From Flavobacteriales bacterium (GTDB taxonomy: Bacteria; Bacteroidota; Bacteroidia; Flavobacteriales_D; UBA2798), in contig JAIBBF010000005.1 in assembly GCA_019694795.1 (NCBI GenBank), positions 40,980-104,979 of the forward strand: DNA of 64,000 bases, in the 5' to 3' direction. The translations under genes were made by a program, and so were the position numbers. This document shows positions 8,776 through 18,600 of this stretch, piece by piece (positions within the stretch are counted from its first letter, which is position 1; each line of letters starts with the position of its first letter). The notes beneath the pieces are model-generated. The model was not told where the DNA came from, ran no database searches, and saw only the letters and a list, made by a program, of their open reading frames with translations.

Positions 8776-10109
8776 CAGATTTTAATGTTTTTCCAGTTAC
8801 CTTTTTGTATGTAATATAAACAAGCAAACAACATCATTCCGAAATAAACATATTCCAGGCACCATACAATGGTGATGGGTTGCGGATATTGAACGGCAAG
8901 TAACCATGCTCCAAATAAATAAATACCAATCGAAATGGCCTCAATACGAAATGCTGTTTTCGAATCGCCTGCTCCTGAAATGAGATTCAATAAGGGAGAA
9001 GTAACTGCCAGTAGAAACATTGCACCCGTTACAACCTGTAAAGTGTAGGCAGCGTCTCCAAGTATTGCGTTGTTTTCGGATATAAACGGAATCACCAGTG
9101 CAGGGAAAAAGATATTGGAGAAGGTGAAAAGAAAGGAGGCGATTAAATTAAGAATGACAATTTTTCGCACGGTCGGAATCACTTCATTGGTTTTTCCTTC
9201 TGCAATTAAATGCGAAACAAAGGTTCGGGTTGCCGATCCAATTCCTAAAACCGGAATTAATGCAATGAGATAAAACATCCGGATGATTTGCGAAATTTCT
9301 AAATCGTGCGGCCCCATTTGCTCAATGAAAAAGAAAAAAATGGTCCAGGTTCCTGTACTGATCGCTCCCTGCAACATCAAAGGCCACGATAAAATCATGA
9401 TTTCACGAATGCGTTGCCACTGGATATGAAATGGACGAATCAACAAATAGGTTTTGGCCTGTTTATCGTTGATGGTATAAAGAATGACAAATACAAGAGC
9501 AAGAATTTCCGAAAGAACAGTGGCTAGTGCAGCACCTTTTAATCCCATTGGTTCAAATCCGAAATTCCCAAAGATCATTCCATAATCCAGCAACACATTT
9601 CCAATAGCAGTGATCAGTGTGTAATACATAATCATTCGCGTTTTGGCAATGCCTGAATAAAAAGACTGGAAGGCTAATGTTGGAATGGCAACTATAAATC
9701 CATAAGAGCGAACCGATAAGAATTCCTGCATTTTTATCAGGGTCGACGGATCATTTACAATGGGAGGAAGAAATAAAACGTTAACCAGTAAAAGCAATAC
9801 GGTAAAAATCACACCAGTGATGGCGAGTAAGAAAAAGGTCTGACGAAAAAGATCTCCGGCTTCAGTAAAATGTTTTTCTCCATCGCGACGCGCAATCAAA
9901 ACCTGAGCACCGTTGGAAATTCCGGTGGCGAGCATAAAGAGGGTGACATACAACATTCCTGCATTTCCACTCGCGTTGAAATCGATGGAACCTACACGAT
10001 TAAGAAAAGCGGAGTCGGTAATAAGGACCGTAAACTGAACAAAAACGCCAATCATAATCGGTGATGCAACCGACAAAATTTTGCTATATGATAAACTGCT
10101 TTTCTCCAT
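8775..10109 (-). CDS. MATE-family multidrug/cation exporter
   Basis: 444 residues with 12 hydrophobic spans in two homologous halves, the usual MATE layout. It has the early ASPIMIGVFVQF helix, an ISNGAQVLIARRDGE loop in the first half and the GSATRTFVSHLIAEG counterpart in the second. It exports cationic compounds with H+ or Na+ across the inner membrane; the substrate cannot be told from sequence. The ends overlap its neighbours (fmt and the methyltransferase gene) by one base each, giving a compact minus-strand operon. Confidence 0.93.
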   Translation of the reverse strand: MEKSSLSYSKILSVASPIMIGVFVQFTVLITDSAFLNRVGSIDFNASGNAGMLYVTLFMLATGISNGAQVLIARRDGEKHFTEAGDLFRQTFFLLAITGVIFTVLLLLVNVLFLPPIVNDPSTLIKMQEFLSVRSYGFIVAIPTLAFQSFYSGIAKTRMIMYYTLITAIGNVLLDYGMIFGNFGFEPMGLKGAALATVLSEILALVFVILYTINDKQAKTYLLIRPFHIQWQRIREIMILSWPLMLQGAISTGTWTIFFFFIEQMGPHDLEISQIIRMFYLIALIPVLGIGSATRTFVSHLIAEGKTNEVIPTVRKIVILNLIASFLFTFSNIFFPALVIPFISENNAILGDAAYTLQVVTGAMFLLAVTSPLLNLISGAGDSKTAFRIEAISIGIYLFGAWLLAVQYPQPITIVWCLEYVYFGMMLFACLYYIQKGNWKNIKI

Positions 10110-11284
10110 CAGTCAATAGCAATCACTAAGCCTTTTAAATATTCTCCTTCGGGATGGAAAATGGAAACCGGGTGATCGGCGGGTTGATGCATACGATGAA
10201 GTATTCTCACGTTTCTTCCTGCGTTAATGGCTGCCGACATCACCGCTCCGGTGAATAATTCCATATCGATAACTTGCGAACAGGAAAAAGTAAAAATTAA
10301 TCCGCCCGGTTTAATCTGACGGATGGCTTCTTCGTTGAGTCGACGATAGCCCTGAATGGCGTTATGTTTTGCCGATAAATGTTTTGCAAAAGCAGGTGGA
10401 TCCAAAACAATGATGTCGTAATCCTTTTCAATATTTCTTAAATAGGGAATAGCATCTGCAACGATGGATTTGTGTTGTGCTCCTTTATTCGTTAATGCAA
10501 TATTGGTTTCGGTTAATTCAATCGCTTTTTTAGATGAATCGAGCGAGTGAACTTCCTTTGCATTGTTTTGTAGTGCATAAACTGAAAATCCTCCTGAATA
10601 GCAAAACGTGTTCAGGATTTTTTTTCCATTGGAATATTCGCCTAATAATTTTCGGTTTTCACGCTGGTCGATAAAAAATCCGGTTTTTTGTCCGCTTACC
10701 CAATCCACCGCAAAACGATGTCCGTTCTCCATTACCTCTTTTCCCGAAATCTCATCGCCAAATAAAAATTCATTTTTTTCCGATACCCCTTTGGATAAGG
10801 TTTCACTGCTTTTATCGTAAACCGAAATTAATTTTTCTCCAAATGCGGCCTTCAGTGCATTAACGATATGTTCCCTTTCACGAAACATGCCGGTGGAGTG
10901 ACATTGCACCACGCAAACACCGTCGTAATAATCGATCACTAATCCAGGTAATCCATCGCCCTCGCCGTGTACCAGTCGAAATACATTGGTAGATCCACCC
11001 GGAAACAATCCAATTCGCTTGCGAACCTCTAATGCAGCAGCTATTTTTTCGTTCCAGAAGTCACGATCCGGAAACAAATTCCCAAAACGGAGCATACGAA
11101 CCGTAATACTTCCGGTTTGGAAATGACCATATCCCAGCGTTTTTCCACTCTTTTCTCTCACTTCAACGATGTCGCCTTCAGAAGGCTGTCCTTTAGTGTC
11201 GGAAATGGCTCCGGAAAACACCCAGGGGTGAAATCTCAGTAAGGATCTTTCCTTACCGGCTTTTAAGGTGATAATGGCATGCAT
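10109..11284 (-). CDS. RlmI-like class I SAM-dependent rRNA (cytosine-C5) methyltransferase
   Basis: 391 residues from the ATG at 11,284; a longer frame to 11,407 would collide with the divergent lipoprotein gene and adds no conserved sequence. An N-terminal PUA-like domain (LRFHPWVFSGAI) is followed by a Rossmann methyltransferase. The SAM loop is ILNTFCYSGGFSVYA, motif IV is IIVLDPPAFAK, and FTFSCSQ follows with the expected catalytic Cys. E. coli RlmI methylates 23S rRNA C1962. The substrate here is inferred from the family. Confidence 0.9.
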   Translation of the reverse strand: MHAIITLKAGKERSLLRFHPWVFSGAISDTKGQPSEGDIVEVREKSGKTLGYGHFQTGSITVRMLRFGNLFPDRDFWNEKIAAALEVRKRIGLFPGGSTNVFRLVHGEGDGLPGLVIDYYDGVCVVQCHSTGMFREREHIVNALKAAFGEKLISVYDKSSETLSKGVSEKNEFLFGDEISGKEVMENGHRFAVDWVSGQKTGFFIDQRENRKLLGEYSNGKKILNTFCYSGGFSVYALQNNAKEVHSLDSSKKAIELTETNIALTNKGAQHKSIVADAIPYLRNIEKDYDIIVLDPPAFAKHLSAKHNAIQGYRRLNEEAIRQIKPGGLIFTFSCSQVIDMELFTGAVMSAAINAGRNVRILHRMHQPADHPVSIFHPEGEYLKGLVIAID

Positions 11285-11346
11285 ATTGAAGTGCAAAACT
11301 AAACAATTGCGCGACATTCTGTTTTTACTAATCGATTTAGAATCCT

Positions 11347-11354
11347 TATGTTTG
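11347..11354 (+). promoter_or_regulatory. -7 promoter element
   Basis: TATGTTTG matches TAnnTTTG exactly and ends 10 nt before the ATG of the lipoprotein gene at 11,365, implying a very short leader. Confidence 0.5.
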
Positions 11355-11364
11355 CAACCCCGAA

Positions 11365-11997
11365 ATGAAACTGCTTGCGTCCATAACCGTTTTCTCACTG
11401 GTAACATTATTCTATTCCTGCAGCGGAGAGGATAATTCCGGGACTAATCCGTCGAATACCATCAAGTTGACCGACACCACCCTGGCAACCGACGAAGTAG
11501 TGGTAGATTCTGCACTATTTTCAGACCGGCCATCAACCGAAGAAATGTTGGAATCCTTTGAATACTGCAAGGAAAATGCAGAGAATTCTATGACCTGCAA
11601 ATATTTTATTGCGAAAGCTATTTGCTGGTACTACGATATCACCGATTTTGAAACGGAAGACGGAAGATATGTCGATTTCGAAGAGATTCGTCCGATTGTA
11701 TTGTCCTCCAAAGCATGGCACCTGGCCGGACCCGCATCCAGTCAGTCGGCTCTCGATGCTGCCATGAATGCTGCGAATGAAGGAAAGGCTGCAATTGCTA
11801 TCAGCGAAAGAGATAAATACGGTCACGTTGTTTTAATTCTTCCCGGTAAAGGAGAAAAAGCACCTGCATGGGGCGGTTTAACCTGTCCGAATGTTGCCAG
11901 CTTCTTTATGGTTCCCGGTTTGGAGCCGTTTGTGGATAAATCCATGGCCTATGCATGGAATTCACCCGACGGAATTCAGGTTTATGTTCGCGATTGA
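11365..11997 (+). CDS. Putative lipoprotein, possibly with a papain-like (NlpC/P60-type) fold
   Basis: 210 residues with a lipoprotein signal (FSLVTLFYSC, Cys at about residue 19), so it is probably outer-membrane anchored. The mature part has a Cys near the start of a helix (SMTCKYFIAKAICWYY, about residues 74-89) and, 70 residues later, a Gly-His pair opening a strand (KYGHVVLILPG). A Cys-helix then GH-strand order is what papain-like amidases and NlpC/P60 or CHAP hydrolases show. This assignment is my inference from order and spacing only. It is a monocistronic gene, divergent from the methyltransferase. Confidence 0.65.
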   Translation: MKLLASITVFSLVTLFYSCSGEDNSGTNPSNTIKLTDTTLATDEVVVDSALFSDRPSTEEMLESFEYCKENAENSMTCKYFIAKAICWYYDITDFETEDGRYVDFEEIRPIVLSSKAWHLAGPASSQSALDAAMNAANEGKAAIAISERDKYGHVVLILPGKGEKAPAWGGLTCPNVASFFMVPGLEPFVDKSMAYAWNSPDGIQVYVRD

Positions 11998-12024
11998 TTT
12001 GCCTATCTTGGCAAAAAAAATCAA

Positions 12025-12519
12025 ATGAAAACAGAAGCTCAGGTTTTAGCAGAAATGCTGGATTACAACCGTAAACAAACCATCGGTTATTTTAATAAAA
12101 TTTCTCCGGATCAGTATACGCGTTCTTTTGAAGTGAACGGTAAAACACTCAATTCACCATTGTGGATCATCGGACATCTGGCGGTTACTGAAAATTATCT
12201 ATGTCTTCGCTCAACGGGTGCAGAAATTGTGCGCTTCTCCTGGGCAAAACAATTCGGACTTGGCGCTGCCTTACCATCAGAATCAGAATATCCTGCCGCT
12301 TCAGAAATCCTTGAAATATTTCACGCAGTGCACGAAGCATCCATGAGAAAAATCATGTCACTGAGTGATGAAGAACTTCTTCAGGTAAATGCTTCAGGGA
12401 TGAAGTTTGGAGGAGATGATTCTGTCCGGACCATTGTACGTCACGCCATTGCACATGAAGGTCAGCATGCAGGTCATTTAGGTTGGTTGTGTAAGTTAAA
12501 TGGTGTAAAAACCATATAA
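12025..12519 (+). CDS. DinB-family protein
   Basis: 164 residues forming a four-helix DinB-like bundle. The metal-site His residues are seen in WIIGHLAVTENY (about residue 52) and in the C-terminal HAIAHEGQHAGHLGWL (about 141-156). Bacterial DinB-like proteins include mycothiol- or bacillithiol-dependent transferases and many of unknown role; the substrate here is unknown. A TATCTTGG sequence (7 of 8 to the -7 consensus) lies about 15 nt before the ATG. Confidence 0.85.
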   Translation: MKTEAQVLAEMLDYNRKQTIGYFNKISPDQYTRSFEVNGKTLNSPLWIIGHLAVTENYLCLRSTGAEIVRFSWAKQFGLGAALPSESEYPAASEILEIFHAVHEASMRKIMSLSDEELLQVNASGMKFGGDDSVRTIVRHAIAHEGQHAGHLGWLCKLNGVKTI

Positions 12520-12589
12520 AAGTGATAAAAGTCGTATTGCACTTTTGCAAGCTTGTCTATTTTGCAGCCATTAACCCAAGATTCTTTTT

Positions 12590-13687
12590 ATGTTTAATCG
12601 AATAGTTGTTACTCTTTTTGCCAGTGGAATTTTTCTGTTTTCCTGCGGCGAAAAAGAGAAGGGTATTCATCCCGAACGAAAAGCACTCACCGAGTTTGTT
12701 TATGGAAGCGGAAGCATTCGTGCTGCGGAAGAATACAAAGTATATTCCACTGTTTCCGGTATCGTTGATGAGATTTTTCCTGAAGAAGGGGATACGCTTC
12801 AATTGGATCAACTCATTGCCAGAATTAAGAGTGATAATACCGGGTTAAATGAGATGAATTCCAAAATTGCCTGGGATTTTGCGCGCGAAAATTATGATCC
12901 TAATTCTTCTGCAATGCAAGAATTAAAACTGGCCATTGTTACAGCCGAAACCAGGTTCAAACGCGACTCGGTTAATTTTATCCGCTTTAAAAATCTGAAA
13001 GAAAATGATGCCGTTTCCGAAAATGATTTTGAGCAGGCTAAACTCGCTTTCGATTTATCGGCGAATACATTGATTTCTGCACGCAAACGATATGAAACAG
13101 CATTGCGTCAGTCGAAAACGGAAATGCAACGTGCAGAGAATGTCTATAAGATGAGTGCGAATAATAAGAAGGATTTCGAATTGCGCAGTAGAATGAATGG
13201 TCGGGTGTATGCGATTTACAAGCAAAAAGGAGAATTGGTCCTGCCTCAGGAACCCATTGCATTGATCGGTGAAAGTTCCAATTTTCTGGTTCAGCTTCTG
13301 ATTGATGAAATGGATATTGCTAAGATTAGAATCGGACAAGAAGTTTTAGTCAGCATCGACACCTACGGCGATGAAGTTTTTCATTGCAGAATCTCGAAAA
13401 TTTATCCCATGCTTGATGAACGTTCGCAAACATTTAAGGTGGAAGCTCAATTTGAAAAAGCACCTGAAGTCCTTTATCCGGGATTAAGTCTGGAAGGAAA
13501 TATTTTAGTGAATGAGAAAAAAGATGCACTCGTTATACCTAAATCTTACCTCATCAATAAAAAGTTTGTTCGTCTGGAATCCGGCGAAGAAAAAGAAATA
13601 AAAACGGGATTATCGAACATGGAATATGTCGAAGTACTGGAAGGCCTCGATGAGCAATCGACCATTCTTAAACCTGTGGTGGAATAA
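12590..13687 (+). CDS. Periplasmic adaptor (MacA/HlyD-type) lipoprotein
   Basis: 365 residues with a lipobox (GIFLFSC, Cys at about 18). It has the membrane-fusion layout: a first barrel-sandwich strand set (VYSTVSGIVDEIFPEEGDTL), a long coiled-coil hairpin (about residues 85-195, including FKNLKENDAVSENDFEQAK), the second half of the lipoyl fold (LRSRMNGRVYAIYKQKGELV) and a beta-barrel. It would link the inner-membrane ABC transporter encoded next to the outer membrane. It shares one base (ATAATG) with the permease gene. Confidence 0.9.
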   Translation: MFNRIVVTLFASGIFLFSCGEKEKGIHPERKALTEFVYGSGSIRAAEEYKVYSTVSGIVDEIFPEEGDTLQLDQLIARIKSDNTGLNEMNSKIAWDFARENYDPNSSAMQELKLAIVTAETRFKRDSVNFIRFKNLKENDAVSENDFEQAKLAFDLSANTLISARKRYETALRQSKTEMQRAENVYKMSANNKKDFELRSRMNGRVYAIYKQKGELVLPQEPIALIGESSNFLVQLLIDEMDIAKIRIGQEVLVSIDTYGDEVFHCRISKIYPMLDERSQTFKVEAQFEKAPEVLYPGLSLEGNILVNEKKDALVIPKSYLINKKFVRLESGEEKEIKTGLSNMEYVEVLEGLDEQSTILKPVVE

Positions 13688-14946
13688 TGAGGTATAAACT
13701 TATTTTTCTGATTGCCCGAACTCATTTAATGTCGCGGATTAAACAATCGCTTATTGCGGCGTTGGGTGTGACATTCGGTATTGGTGTTTACATCGGCATG
13801 ATCGGGTTTATGACCGGACTCAATAAGTTAATGGACGATTTGATGTTGAATAACACACCACACATTCGTTTGTATAATGATTTAAAAGTTGAACGTTCTG
13901 CAATCGGAGCGCGGGTTGCAGATTTTGAAAAGAGTGTTTTGGTTGTACATCATCAGCGTCCTAAAGATGCGAAGCGGAATATCCGGAACTCATTAGAGAT
14001 TATTTCCGAATTAAGAAAAGATCCCCGTGTTTTAGGCGTTGCACCGCGATTAAGTACGCAAGTGTTTTATGATTTTGGATCGGTTCAGTTAAACGGATCT
14101 ATATTAGGAATAGAAGTGTATGAAGAAAATAAACTGTTTAATCTTTCAGATAATCTGCTGGAGGGAGAATTATCTTCTCTGGCTACCGAAAATAATGGCG
14201 CAGTGATTGGGGTTGGACTCGCTAAAAAATTATCGGTTGGAGTGGGGGATCGGATCAATTTGACTTCTTCCACCGGTGTTCAGTTTCAATTAAAAGTGGT
14301 TGGTATTTTTCAAATTGGAATTTCTGCCATTGATGATGTACAAGGATACTCAACACTTAAAACGGCGCAAAAATTATTGGGGAAAAACAAAGATTATATT
14401 TCCGATATCAACATTAAGTTGCACGACATCACCAAAGCGAAAGAATTAGCCGCCGAATATGCACGTCGGTTTGAAGTTACAGCTGTCGACTATAAAACCG
14501 CCAATGCGCAAATGGAGTTGGGGATGAATGTGCGGAATATTATGACCTATGTAGTTGGCGTAGCATTGTTGATTGTAGCAGGATTTGGGATTTACAATAT
14601 TCTAAATATGTTTATTTTCGAAAAAATGGATGATATCGCCATTCTGAAAGCTACCGGGTTTTCGACCAGCGATATTCATAGGATTTTTATTTCGGAAGCT
14701 TTAATAACAGGATTGGTTGGAGGAGTATTGGGATTGCTGGTTGGATTTTTAATTTCCTATGGTATCGACAATATTCCATTTGAACAGGATTTTATGCCTA
14801 CACTTAAAACCTTCCCCGTGAATTACGATCCGAAATATTATATTATTGGAATTGTATTTGCGCTGGCTACTACTTTTCTTGCAGGATACTTGCCTGCACG
14901 TAAAGCAGGAAAAATTGATCCGGTAGAAATAATCAGAGGAAAATGA
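13687..14946 (+). CDS. ABC transporter permease, FtsX/MacB/LolC-type
   Basis: 419 residues. One membrane helix lies near the N-terminus (SLIAALGVTFGIGVYIGMIGF). A large periplasmic MacB-PCD-like domain (about 50-275) follows, then three C-terminal helices in an FtsX domain (NIMTYVVGVALLIVAGFGIY and onward) with the coupling segment FEKMDDIAILKATGFS. These type VII ABC systems transmit force to the periplasm rather than moving substrate through a channel. Start and stop both overlap its operon neighbours, so adaptor, permease and ATPase form one unit. Confidence 0.92.
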   Translation: MRYKLIFLIARTHLMSRIKQSLIAALGVTFGIGVYIGMIGFMTGLNKLMDDLMLNNTPHIRLYNDLKVERSAIGARVADFEKSVLVVHHQRPKDAKRNIRNSLEIISELRKDPRVLGVAPRLSTQVFYDFGSVQLNGSILGIEVYEENKLFNLSDNLLEGELSSLATENNGAVIGVGLAKKLSVGVGDRINLTSSTGVQFQLKVVGIFQIGISAIDDVQGYSTLKTAQKLLGKNKDYISDINIKLHDITKAKELAAEYARRFEVTAVDYKTANAQMELGMNVRNIMTYVVGVALLIVAGFGIYNILNMFIFEKMDDIAILKATGFSTSDIHRIFISEALITGLVGGVLGLLVGFLISYGIDNIPFEQDFMPTLKTFPVNYDPKYYIIGIVFALATTFLAGYLPARKAGKIDPVEIIRGK

Positions 14947-15617
14947 GTTTGGTACTTGAAGCAAAAAATATCGTCAAATATTTTCATGATCCTGCCGATT
15001 TTCAGGTGCTGAAAAATGTATCGCTCGATGTGAAAAAGGGAGAGTTCGTTTCCATCATGGGGAAATCCGGTTGTGGGAAATCTACCTTGTTGTATATTTT
15101 GTCGACCATGGATACCGATTATCAGGGTGAATTGCGATTGGATGGCGAATTGGTGTCGGGGAAAACGGTGGACGAATTAGCAAAAATCAGAGGTCAGAAA
15201 ATTGGATTCGTTTTTCAGTTTCATTATTTATTACCGGAATTTTCAGTATTGCATAATGTCATGATGCCCGCCATGAAACTGAATCTGAAATCGGAAGAAG
15301 AAATCAGAATGGATGCATTAAATAAACTGGATTTATTGGGGATAAAAGAACAAGCCGATAAAAAATCGTATCGATTATCGGGCGGACAAAAACAGCGTGT
15401 TGCCATTGCACGTGCCTTGATCAATGATCCAATGATTATAATGGGCGATGAGCCAACAGGAAATCTTGATTCGAAAAATGCCAATGTGGTTTTTGAAATT
15501 TTGCGCGAACTTTCAACTACCCGCGGACAATCCATGATCATTGTAACGCATGATCCCGACTTCGCTGCAAAAACAGATCGGATTATCGATATGGCCGACG
15601 GTGAAATTGTAAAATAA
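14943..15617 (+). CDS. ABC transporter ATP-binding protein (MacB/LolD-type)
   Basis: 224 residues, a stand-alone nucleotide-binding domain. Walker A is GKSGCGKST (about 39-47), the Q-loop is VFQFHYLLPEFSVLHNV, the signature is LSGGQKQRVAIARAL, Walker B is MIIMGDEPTGNLD, and the switch His is in IIVTHDP. It powers the permease encoded by the gene it overlaps by 4 bp. The tripartite set resembles MacAB or Lol, and export of a lipoprotein, peptide or drug are all possible. Confidence 0.95.
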   Translation: MSLVLEAKNIVKYFHDPADFQVLKNVSLDVKKGEFVSIMGKSGCGKSTLLYILSTMDTDYQGELRLDGELVSGKTVDELAKIRGQKIGFVFQFHYLLPEFSVLHNVMMPAMKLNLKSEEEIRMDALNKLDLLGIKEQADKKSYRLSGGQKQRVAIARALINDPMIIMGDEPTGNLDSKNANVVFEILRELSTTRGQSMIIVTHDPDFAAKTDRIIDMADGEIVK

Positions 15618-15646
15618 AAAAGCCCCGAAATTTTCGGGGCTTTTTT
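15616..15646. terminator. Bidirectional Rho-independent terminator
   Basis: AAAAAGCCCCGAAA pairs with TTTTCGGGGCTTTTT almost without a loop. The stem has an A-run on one side and a T-run on the other, so it can end both the plus-strand ABC operon (stop at 15,617) and the minus-strand adhesin gene (stop at 15,662). Confidence 0.92.
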
Positions 15647-15661
15647 ATGAATGCGGATTTC

Positions 15662-18600
15662 TTATTTCAACAGACTAACATGTCCGTAATATGTTTTTTG
15701 TTGTCCGGTTAACTGATCAACCAATTTGATTTTCCAAACATAAACATCTTGTTTCGACATTTTCCCTTTGTAAGTTCCGTTCCAACCTACAGTTGGTGTA
15801 TGTCCTTCGTGAATTAATTCACCCCAACGGTCGAAGATGTAGAAATCATATTTATTCGGATCAGGATCTACACCGTTAATAATCGGTAAGAAGATATCGT
15901 TGATTCCATCACCATCCGGTGTAAATGCATTTGGAACGTAGATGAGAAGCTCATCATAAATGGTTACAAACTGACAAGCGGTATCTGTACATCCGAATTG
16001 TGAAATGGCAACCTGACAAACTTCGTATACTCCAGGGAATCCACCAGGGAAGGTAAAGCTTGGATTTTGATCGGTGCTTGTTCCCAACGTATCGAATGTC
16101 CATAAGAAAGTACTTGCACCAGAACTTTGATCGGTAAAGTTAACGCTTGGAGAAAGTACAGTTGGTTGTAATGGAGCGTAACTGAAATCGGCCACAGGTA
16201 TATCGTAAACACAAACTGCATCTACAATGGTTGTATCCGAAATACATCCGTCCGGAGAAGTAATTTGAAGTGTTACATCATAGCAACCAGGCGTGTTGAA
16301 TGTTTGAGTTACACTTGCACAGTTGTTGGATGTTCCAAGTGCTCCTAAATCCCAAAGACAGTTGCCGCCAATTTGACCAACAGGTGTTGTATTTACCAAT
16401 GTAGTTGTAAATGGTGCACAACCTGCAGCCGGTGTAGCAACGAAGTTAACGCTTGCTGGCGTATAGAAACCAACGTTAACCGACATGTAAAGTGTATCGT
16501 TACAAACGTCGAACGACATTACATCATAGGTGGTAGGAACAGTTGGAGTAACGGTAGTTGTTTGTGTAGAATCTCCGGATGACCATACGTAGAAATATCC
16601 GGGTAAACCTTGCGAACCTTGTGCGCCCAATGTTACCGATGAGCCGGGACAAATCAATGTATCCGGACTAACGGTTAATGTGTAGAGCGGATAAACATCA
16701 ACAACTGCACTTGTGGTTGGAGAAACGCAACCGTTGGCATCTGTAGCAAATACATCATAGGTAGTTTGTGTGGTTTGTGTAACATACACCGATGATGAAG
16801 TTGAAGCTGTACCTGTCCATGTATACGAATATGGAGGCGTACCACCCATACCTAATGCGATAAGATTAAATTCTCCGCCATTACAAGAAGTACCACCTTG
16901 AGGAGTCATGATATCGAGTACAGCAGGTTCCTGAACAGTAATAGTTGTATCAGCAAAACATCCATTCGCATCTGCGGCTTGAATGAAATAGGTTCCCGCA
17001 CACACATTTGTAAATGAACCTGAAGCCTGGAATGTTGCTCCGTTGTCGGTACTGAAACTTGTAGCTGCCGGAGAGGTTACTGTAATTGTTCCGTCGCAAG
17101 CCGCATTACAGGTTACATCTGTTACTACAGTAGAAGTAATTATTACCTGAACAGGTTCAGTGATGGTAAAGGTGGTGTCGATAGAACATCCGTTGTCGTC
17201 TGAAATGGTAACAGAATAAGTACCATCACAAACTCCTGTTGCAGTTGCCTGAGAAGGACCAGCAATACCGTTCGACCAAATGAAGTGATATAATCCACTT
17301 ACTGTTCCGCCGGCAGGGAAAGCCTGAATTTGTCCATCGCATACATCAAAACAGCTTGCGTTAACCGTTGCAAAACTTTGGAATACCAATGGAGTTGGTT
17401 CACTTACGATAGCCGTTCCTGTTACAGAACATCCATTGTTATCCTGAACTTCTAAGTTGTAAGTTCCTGCAGCAATAAAGTTATTGCTTGGGGATGCTGT
17501 AAATGTTGCACCTCCATCAAAACTATATTGATATGGAGCAGTTCCTCCTGCAGCAACTATGGTAAAGCTTCCTGTAAAATCATTATTACAAAGAAGGTTG
17601 GTTACGTTACTGCTCATTGTAAGAACAGCAGGATCCGTAAGTGTAAAGTTGAAGTTATCGGTACATCCATTTGCATCAGTAACGGTAGCGGTATGCGCTC
17701 CTGCACCTAAACCGGTGATGATATTCGAAGCTTGAGCAGCTCCTCCATCTACTGAAAACTGCAGAGGTGCTGTTCCGCCCGATACAAGAATTTCTGCCTG
17801 ACCATCGGTTGATCCGTTACATAATGGATTTGTTCCAATCACCCCGGTGAGATCAGGTGAGCCGAGATCTGTTACAGTTACGGTTCCTGTAGCAGGACAG
17901 TTATTCGCATCTTCTACAACGATGTTATAGGTGTTTGCTGTTAAACTGTTAAATGTATTCGAAGCCTGGAAAGAAGTTCCGTTGTTGTCTGAATATTGAT
18001 ATGCACCTGTTCCTCCGTTTGCAGTAATCGAAATACTTCCGTTGGCTCCACCGCAAGTGCTGGATGTTGGAGTTGCAGTGAAGGTAACCTGTGTAGGTTG
18101 TGAAAGTGCTTGCGGAATCATCAGGTTACAACCATTCACATCTTTAATTACCACAGAATAGTTTCCTTGTCCTAATCCAGTAAACGTAGAAGAAGTTTGG
18201 AATGTTAAACCATTATCTGAAGAATACTGGAATGCCGGTGTACCTCCGTTTGCATTTACTACAATAGAACCATCTGTTCCGTTGAAGCAATTTGGATCAT
18301 CCGGTGTAAGTGTTGCGGTAATGGCAGCAGGTTCAGTGATGATAGCGGTGTTGGTCATTGTACAACCATTCGCATCTGTTACACAAACGGTATAAGTTGC
18401 AGCAGCTAATCCAAAGAAAGAAGAGAATGCTTGCGATGTAGCACAGTTATTATTGGAGTATTGGTAAGGTGCAATACCACCCACGGCACCAATCGATAAT
18501 GTACCGGAGTTGTTTCCGTTACAAGTAAGATTCGTGTGGTTTTCTGATACTACAATTTGTGTTGGTTGTGTAATGGTTGCTGTTGCAGTTTGCAAACATC

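Noticed and set aside
11285..11407. N-terminal extension of the RlmI-like methyltransferase
   Set aside because: The extra 41 codons overlap the promoter and start of the divergent lipoprotein gene and carry no conserved sequence; the ATG at 11,284 fits the family.
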